Shown here piece after piece: positions 58,513-64,000 of a stretch of DNA of 64,000 bases. The translations under genes were made by a program, and so were the position numbers. The notes under the pieces were generated by a model. That model saw only the letters and a list, made by a program, of their open reading frames with translations. It was not told the DNA's origin and made no database searches. The stretch lies in NCBI GenBank assembly GCA_023053545.1, contig JAKZAN010000112.1, positions 27,448 to 91,447 of the forward strand. The letters are read 5' to 3'. The DNA comes from Lepidurus packardi. Lineage: Eukaryota; Arthropoda; Branchiopoda; Notostraca; Triopsidae. Each line of letters starts with the position of its first letter. Positions within the stretch are counted from its first letter, which is position 1.

Positions 58513-61080
58513 ATGATGTACAGCAATGATGTCGAGTATCTCAAGGAACGTTGGGTCGAAGTCCAGCCCATCTTTAACAAACTTAAACAGAACCCTACCA
58601 ACAAGCTCAAGACGTCTGAATCTATGGCCATCTATAAGTATGTTCATTCATTTTGCTAATCTGTTGTGTAGCTTAATCTATGAATTGGCCAACCACCCCA
58701 AGGGGTCTTTCGAAGAACTCCTCTACGAGAAATACGTGGATATACTGACGAACTTCGTGCAGGAACAAGCATCTGAAGTTTCCAACACATCGGCCCAGTC
58801 GAAGTTACGGAAGACTGTAGAAATATGGAGGCTCTTCCAGACATACCACAGAAGTGTGGTCCACATGTTCCAGTACCTCGACAACTTCTATGTCAAGTAG
58901 GAGAAGAAGCAGGATCTAGTCAGCAAAGGGTTCCAACTATTCAAATAGTACATCATCGACGGCTTTAACTTTTCCCAAATCACCGACGTCTGCATCGAGG
59001 TGGTCTCCCGAATCAGAGAAGACTGCACCAATATCCTGCCTCCTGACTCAGTCCAGGCTACTCCTAAGCTCCTCATATCTTTTCCAGCCAGCGCATTGCC
59101 CGAGAGTACTGATAAACTGGTGGAACACGAGTACTGCACTTCCCTCCGTAATTTCGTGAGTCTCCTCAATTAAATCAATAAAAGGTCGATGCAGGTGGTA
59201 GGCTGTTATGGAATTTCCGGATCCTCAAGCATAGAATCGGAAGGAAGCTTCCCGAAGCCTTTGTAGGAACTTGGAAGACGATACCTGAACGAATGCGAGA
59301 GATTCCTCAGAAGGAAGTATTCAGAATACAGCTTACAGAAAAACTACTTGATTATCGCAGAGGCAATCTACAATAGATAGGTCAAGATATTCACTGAGTG
59401 TTTCGGGGAAGAAAATATAGAATTGCTTACTGAGCTCAAAAGAAGGTTCGGTATTTTGATGATCACGAGCTATAAGGACGTCCTCATCAATGATCAACAG
59501 AGTCCAGACGCAGACCATAGAAGGGAGCAAGCTGCTGAGAGCCGGCAAGGTGTGTTGATCGGAGGAGCGGAACCAATGGGGATCGGTGGCTACACCGCTT
59601 GGGGGCATGACCATCAGAGACCAAACGTGATATTATCCAGGAAAGACGAAGTCGCAGTGAAGAAGGTGTTCGAACAACTGTTAAAGTAGAGGAATATCAA
59701 GTAGATAAACAGAATTTACAAAGCTTTTCGCGAGTACAGCAACTTCGAAGGGCTGCTTGATGTTTACAAGTAGTTCGTGAAGACTCAATGGAGCACGACC
59801 ATAAAGAAATGCCTCAATAACTTCAGTGAGAATGCGAATGCCAACACAGGAGGAGCTTCCCCCAGTGATAAATTGTTCGTGAATGTTTCGAAGCTTGCGT
59901 TCGTGAAAAAGCTGATCTATCACCACCAAGTGCATCTGCATTTCCTGGAGGAAGGTTTCGAAAACTTCAGTTAGTTCCTCAACATATACTACTCCAGCCT
60001 CAGAAAACTCCTCGAGGATATCACCAGTGTTGATCTCGTGGAGTACGTGCTCCTGTACTGGGAGAGATTAGCCATCCAGAAGACTTCATCGAACAAAGAA
60101 AAGTAGGACCTTAAGTCCCTTAGCATGATATTCGACTGCTTACCTCAGAAGGATAAATTCCTGGCCTTATACTCCCAGAAGCTAACCAAGAGGCTGATAA
60201 GTGGAGAGTTCAACACCCTCGACCGATAAATCTAACTCCTCAGATAAATCACTAAGTCGTGTGGTGAGAATGAAACCCTGGACATCACCAGTATCATCCA
60301 ATAGTTCAGCATGTCTAAAAAGTAACTACAGTATGTGTAATACTGTAGCTTCTCCAAGGATAAATGGCCATTCAAGATTTTAGTAGATTTTGATTTACCG
60401 GAGTAAATGAGGAAAATGGTCTCAAAACTGGACACTGTGCTTTCGCAAAAACACAATACCAAGACATTCTAAATCGACCATTTGCTGAGCGAGGTGGTGT
60501 GCAAATATAGACCTTTAGTAGGGGGGGAAGAATTCACACTGCGGATGAATGATGTGCAGTTCTCGATCGTCCAGTATGTCATGACCTCCACAGATGGCAT
60601 TGAGGAAAATGAGCTGGCTCAGTATTTTAATAGGATTCCTGAGACCCACATCTTCCCGAATAATCTAGTAGTCCTGGTAACATACCTTTTTCTGATTGAG
60701 TTACTGCTCGTATTTAGTCTGGTGGAAAAAATAGACTGATCACTAAAACCAAATCATAGACCGGTCAAATCATCTATAAGATGAACTTCGAAATGGTGCC
60801 CCATTTGAGGGACTACCGCTATCCTGATTTCGCGAGTCCCCATGTCAATGCGCAAGTCGAGGCAGAGGTCATTCGAGACCGTACTCTGCGTATTGCTTCC
60901 GTGATGTCTAAGAAAATGAAGACGGAGAAGAGTATGCTTCGGGAAGACCTGGTGTAGTTCGTGCTGGAAAAATTGTCAGAGTATCGGGTGGAGAGAAGAG
61001 CTGTGGAAGAAGGTGTTACTATGATACAGCAAAAGGGGATTATCGAAATCGACCAAGACACCCTAAAATACATTCCGTGA
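58513..61080 (+). CDS. Cullin
   Basis: Cullins are scaffolds of RING ubiquitin ligases. Exons 58513-58637, 58672-60667 and 60718-61080 (introns 34 and 50 nt) give 827 aa, slightly longer than the usual 750. The N-terminal cullin repeats are divergent. The cullin-homology part has MIFDCLPQKDKFLALYSQKL and KRLISGEFN, matching the 'KDvFe.yY...LakRLl' site. The C-terminal winged-helix neddylation domain (DRTLRIASVMSKKMKTEKSM, then IEIDQDTLKYIP) includes candidate NEDD8-acceptor lysines in SKKMK. Which cullin (1, 3 or 4 type) cannot be decided by eye. Confidence 0.87.
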
Positions 61081-61307
61081 TAAAGTTTGGTTTGGTTTAA
61101 GCAGTTGATAAAAAAATCTTTACTCTCTGTAGATTTGTATTTTTTTGAGTTTCGCTATTGCTATGTATCGAGTGTCTATGTGATTGAACTGCGAGAAAGT
61201 GTAGTTTTGCTATGGGCATGGTACAGTGTTAAGTAGGGTCGGTTTTTAAAAAATAGACTAAGGTAGCTACAAAAATAGATTAGTAATCATTTGATAAATC
61301 TCAGTAA

Positions 61308-62928
61308 TCACAATCGTAGTTTCAATTTCAGGTAAATCTAGTTAATCTCAGCCGGAGTGAAGATACTATTTTTCTTATGGGCTCTCTTCTATTTCATGTG
61401 ATACTCGAATTCGGCCACTTGCTTCTTGATACTGAAATACCAGTCTACTCTCTCCCTTTACCCACTTTCCTCCAGCTATTTGGCTAGTCTCATTAGGAAC
61501 TACTTCAGGAAATAGGTTCCGCCACTTATCATACCCACAACACCCTTGAATTGTCGTCCCTCGTATAAGTCCTTCGTGAACCTCTTCTTGCTAGTCAATG
61601 CCTTCGCCAGCCTAAGAGCTATCGAGTCTAGGATCTCCCAGACGTCATAGTTCTAACCATCGATTGGTATTGATCTTGCGAGTAGGCCCAAGAAACTGGA
61701 GAAAGACAAAAGAATTGATAGCGTATAGAGTCCAGACATGTGGATCAGGACTGGATTCAACAGTATTTCTGTTGGTCTAGTATCTTTGGTGGCAGCCAAT
61801 TAATTCATAGCCCTGCACTCCTCGACAGTCACAACATTGAAGTAGAGTTCATCATAGAAATCCAAGAGTCCTTCAGTCAGATATCGCACATCATTGAACT
61901 ATTTCAGCCCAGTACCCATTCTGTCTATTTCGGCTTTCATCTAGCCTAACCGAAGTTCATTCCGTTCATCCCAGGTCCCAAATTTTTAGTGACTGAAATC
62001 ATGCATCGCCAAGCATACAACCCGAGGATCGACTTCATTCTCCTCGATCCGACGAGCGAGTTCCGATATGGTCGCATAGTGGGCATAGGGTAGATTGTTT
62101 CTTTGGGATAACTGGCAAGTGAGACTCACTGACTTCTGCAGTTCCATCATTTTCAGAATGGATACTTTGACTGACTTGCTGTAACTCTTTCTTCGGCAGG
62201 AAAGATACTTGCTGAAGTTTATCAAAAAGGTTCTCTGGGAAGTCTTATTTAGAACGTCATCACGCTTCTGTACGGCCAGATCGATAGCCTATTCCGGCGT
62301 GTGGGAGCCAATGAATATCAGCCAGGCGCAAATCACCAGAAGAGTACGACCGCGTCCCGCATGGCAGTGGACTGCGATTTTAGACTTCTGCTGGGTAATC
62401 ACGAGGTAGAACACGTTCATGACTCGGATAATCAGTTACTCATCAGGAGAAGTCATGTCTTACCAGGAGAAGTTAAAGAACTGGATTCCATGGTCGTATA
62501 GTTTTTACGGGAAGTAGCTGAAGCCACTTTTGCCTGCAATGCCATCTCCACAGTAAGGGTGCTAAGCAGATTCAAAAACATGGCTCAAATTACCTAGCCA
62601 GGCTCTTGTAGGTTCAGGATTGCCTTGATGCCGTTTTTCTTGAACTCTTCGTAAAGATTATACTCAGTAATCAGGCGTTCCGAAGGTCTCTGCATTGCCA
62701 GGATCTCCGGGGTAATCCAGTTTGAGTGAAGTCCACGGATGGCATTGGGTCTACCGTTGGTAGTGTAATCTTCCAAACGGCACTTTCGACCACCACAAAA
62801 CTTGCAAATGAAGGTCAGTTTTTCCTAGAATTCGACAGCACGGAAGGTGGATTGACTGAGTGTCGGTTGGCAATGATGGAGATAGGAGTAAAAAGAGGGA
62901 TCAGTTACTTTTGGTGGTCCTAGTACAT
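61308..62928 (-). CDS. PTPDC1-like dual-specificity protein phosphatase
   Basis: Exons 62928-62909, 62855-62594 and 62561-61308 (introns 53 and 32 nt) give 511 aa. The opening CKFCGGRKCRLEDY and RPSERLITEYNLYEEFKKNG and AILNLQEPG match the PTPDC1 (CDC14-related) family, linked to cilium length and cytokinesis. The catalytic loop HCHAGRGRT fits HCxxGxxR[ST]. TAG at 62596-62594 and TAA at 62508-62506 stand where the human protein has Glu (G[E]HxxCG and YxP[E]). The C-terminal 250 residues are helical and family-specific. The first exon is just 20 nt, found only by frame and splice sites. Confidence 0.87.
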
Positions 62929-63069
62929 ATGGTCGGGGGGACTTGGAAGGTAAGTTTTTGAGAGGAATATATTCTTAGAAGAAGAACTAGGAATCAGTTG
63001 GCCGACATCGTCTCGCCAATAATAAAAATAATACAGGCATCTGCCAACACTCAGTTCTATCTCATAACT

Positions 63070-63575
63070 ATGTCGGAAAATTCATCAGAACAGGACAATA
63101 CTCCCTCTGGCTCATCCAGCAATTGGCTCCAACAAAAAACTAATGCTCTCGCCTTGCGTCTTTCCAGACCTTTCGAAAAGTACTTCGATCCGCTCTACCG
63201 CGTTGTCAACGCCAGACAAACTCGTCTCCAGGACGAGGAATAGTTCCTGACTAACTATAGACTCGCGTTTCTCGTCCATATGACATCTATGGTTAGCGCC
63301 TTTCCAGCAGGTACACTTTCTATTTGCTGAGTAGGATTTTCGGTGACTACTTCTCAGGATTCTACATGTGGAAATTCAGCAATGAAACCAAAAAACTGTT
63401 CGGGTCCCAGAGACAGTACCTTTTCAGGACCCTGCTCACTTCAACGATAAGTATCAATATGCTGATTGCGAGTGCATGGGTGGACAAGAACAAAATGCGC
63501 CAAGAGGCACGCGACACTCTCAATGAGCGATATAAAAAAGAAGTGACTCTCGAAGCATCGGGATTGTCCAAGTGA
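63070..63575 (+). CDS. Small subtelomeric protein, unknown
   Basis: The 153-aa model starts at ATG 63070 (MSENSSEQDNTPSG) with exons 63070-63266 and 63311-63575. The donor GTTTCT at 63267 is weak, and the alternative acceptor TAG near 63333 also keeps frame, so the middle is uncertain. A hydrophobic stretch (TFYLLSRIFGDYFSGFYMW) and a second (TISINMLIASAWV) suggest two membrane segments, possibly a small organelle or ER protein. It is divergent from the phosphatase gene by 141 bp and is the last gene before the telomere. Confidence 0.55.
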
Positions 63576-63703
63576 CTGAGAATATTGCATTTGTTGTATA
63601 TACTATCCATGATGGCAGAATTTCATCAGATTATCTTAGGCACGAGATATTTGAGGCGGGCTGATGAAGTCATTGATTCTGAGAACTAACACCTTTAAAT
63701 CCT
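63576..63703. other. Subtelomeric spacer
   Basis: Only 128 bp separates the last stop codon from the telomere. It has no repeat or ORF and joins the GGGGTT array directly after AAATCCT. Confidence 0.6.
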
Positions 63704-64000
63704 GGGGTTGGGGTTGGGGTTGGGGTTGGGGTTGGGGTTGGGGTTGGGGTTGGGGTTGGGGTTGGGGTTGGGGTTGGGGTTGGGGTTGGGGTTGGGGTTG
63801 GGGTTGGGGTTGGGGTTGGGGTTGGGGTTGGGGTTGGGGTTGGGGTTGGGGTTGGGGTTGGGGTTGGGGTTGGGGTTGGGGTTGGGGTTGGGGTTGGGGT
63901 TGGGGTTGGGGTTGGGGTTGGGGTTGGGGTTGGGGTTGGGGTTGGGGTTGGGGTTGGGGTTGGGGTTGGGGTTGGGGTTGGGGTTGGGGTTGGGGTTGGG
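63704..64000 (+). repeat. Telomere, perfect GGGGTT repeats
   Basis: At least 49 uninterrupted copies of GGGGTT fill the last 297 bp and run into the window edge, so the real telomere may be longer. The G-rich strand runs 5' to 3' toward the right end, as expected for a chromosome end. The hexamer is the Tetrahymena-type ciliate telomere and shows none of the T3G3 variants mixed in by Paramecium telomerase. Confidence 0.98.

Noticed and set aside
1-63703. Many genes look like pseudogenes under the standard code
   Set aside because: TAA/TAG are in frame without loss of similarity on either side, while TGA is absent inside and present at the ends. Code reassignment explains all cases.
1-63703. 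UAR=Gln (Tetrahymena/Paramecium code)
   Set aside because: It gives equally open frames, but at the conserved sites examined Glu fits better nearly everywhere (see first finding). Kept as the main alternative until profile statistics are run.

Overview
This window looks like one end of a macronuclear chromosome from a ciliate, most likely a peritrich (inference). Three lines of evidence support this. (1) About 35 protein genes can be read only if TGA is the sole stop and TAA and TAG are sense codons. At positions that are well conserved in their families, TAA/TAG falls mostly where glutamate is expected: TTLL, ASF1 (two sites), a PTPDC1-like phosphatase (two sites), the Myb EED motif, importin alpha, pirin and an RRM. 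UAR=Glu is the code known from peritrichs (NCBI table 30), as opposed to UAR=Gln of Tetrahymena and Paramecium. (2) The right end is at least 297 bp of perfect GGGGTT telomere repeat. (3) Introns are very short, mostly 25-60 nt, with GT...AG ends. GC content is moderate. I see no transposon, CRISPR array, rRNA gene or tRNA gene.

Layout. 1-3.4 kb: an unrecognised minus-strand gene open at the left edge, a small RRM gene, and histone chaperone ASF1. 3.9-11.8 kb: MCM5 (divergent from ASF1, with an E2F-like site between), a WD40 protein, an ULK-like kinase and a TPR-like protein. 11.9-16.9 kb: a two-CXC LIN54-like protein, ceramide synthase, a four-TM protein and two small unknown genes. 17-23.3 kb: a RING plus tandem-WWE protein, importin alpha, a TTLL ligase and a second kinase. 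23.6-29.4 kb: one very large low-complexity gene containing about 30 copies of a 48-nt repeat. 29.7-35.5 kb: coiled-coil, EF-hand-like, IQ-motif, RING/B-box and Alba-like genes. 35.6-44.9 kb: LTV1, snurportin, pirin, a phosducin-like protein, a small unknown, an R2R3 Myb and a coiled-coil protein. 45.3-56 kb: DOP1 (2,560 aa) and a four-TM protein with a long disordered tail. 56-63.6 kb: unknown genes, ribosomal protein eL43, a cullin, a PTPDC1-like phosphatase and a last small gene 128 bp from the telomere.

Function. Most genes are conserved eukaryotic housekeeping: replication and chromatin (MCM5, ASF1), ribosome biogenesis (LTV1, eL43), nuclear import (importin alpha, snurportin), ubiquitin ligases (cullin, RING-WWE, RING/B-box), membrane traffic (DOP1), sphingolipid synthesis, and cilium-linked enzymes (TTLL, PTPDC1-like). 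They are packed on both strands with intergenic gaps usually of 50-600 bp. Exon structures were derived by hand from frame continuity, splice-site ends and family similarity; every multi-exon CDS given here sums to a multiple of three, except the large repeat gene, where the frame is unresolved.
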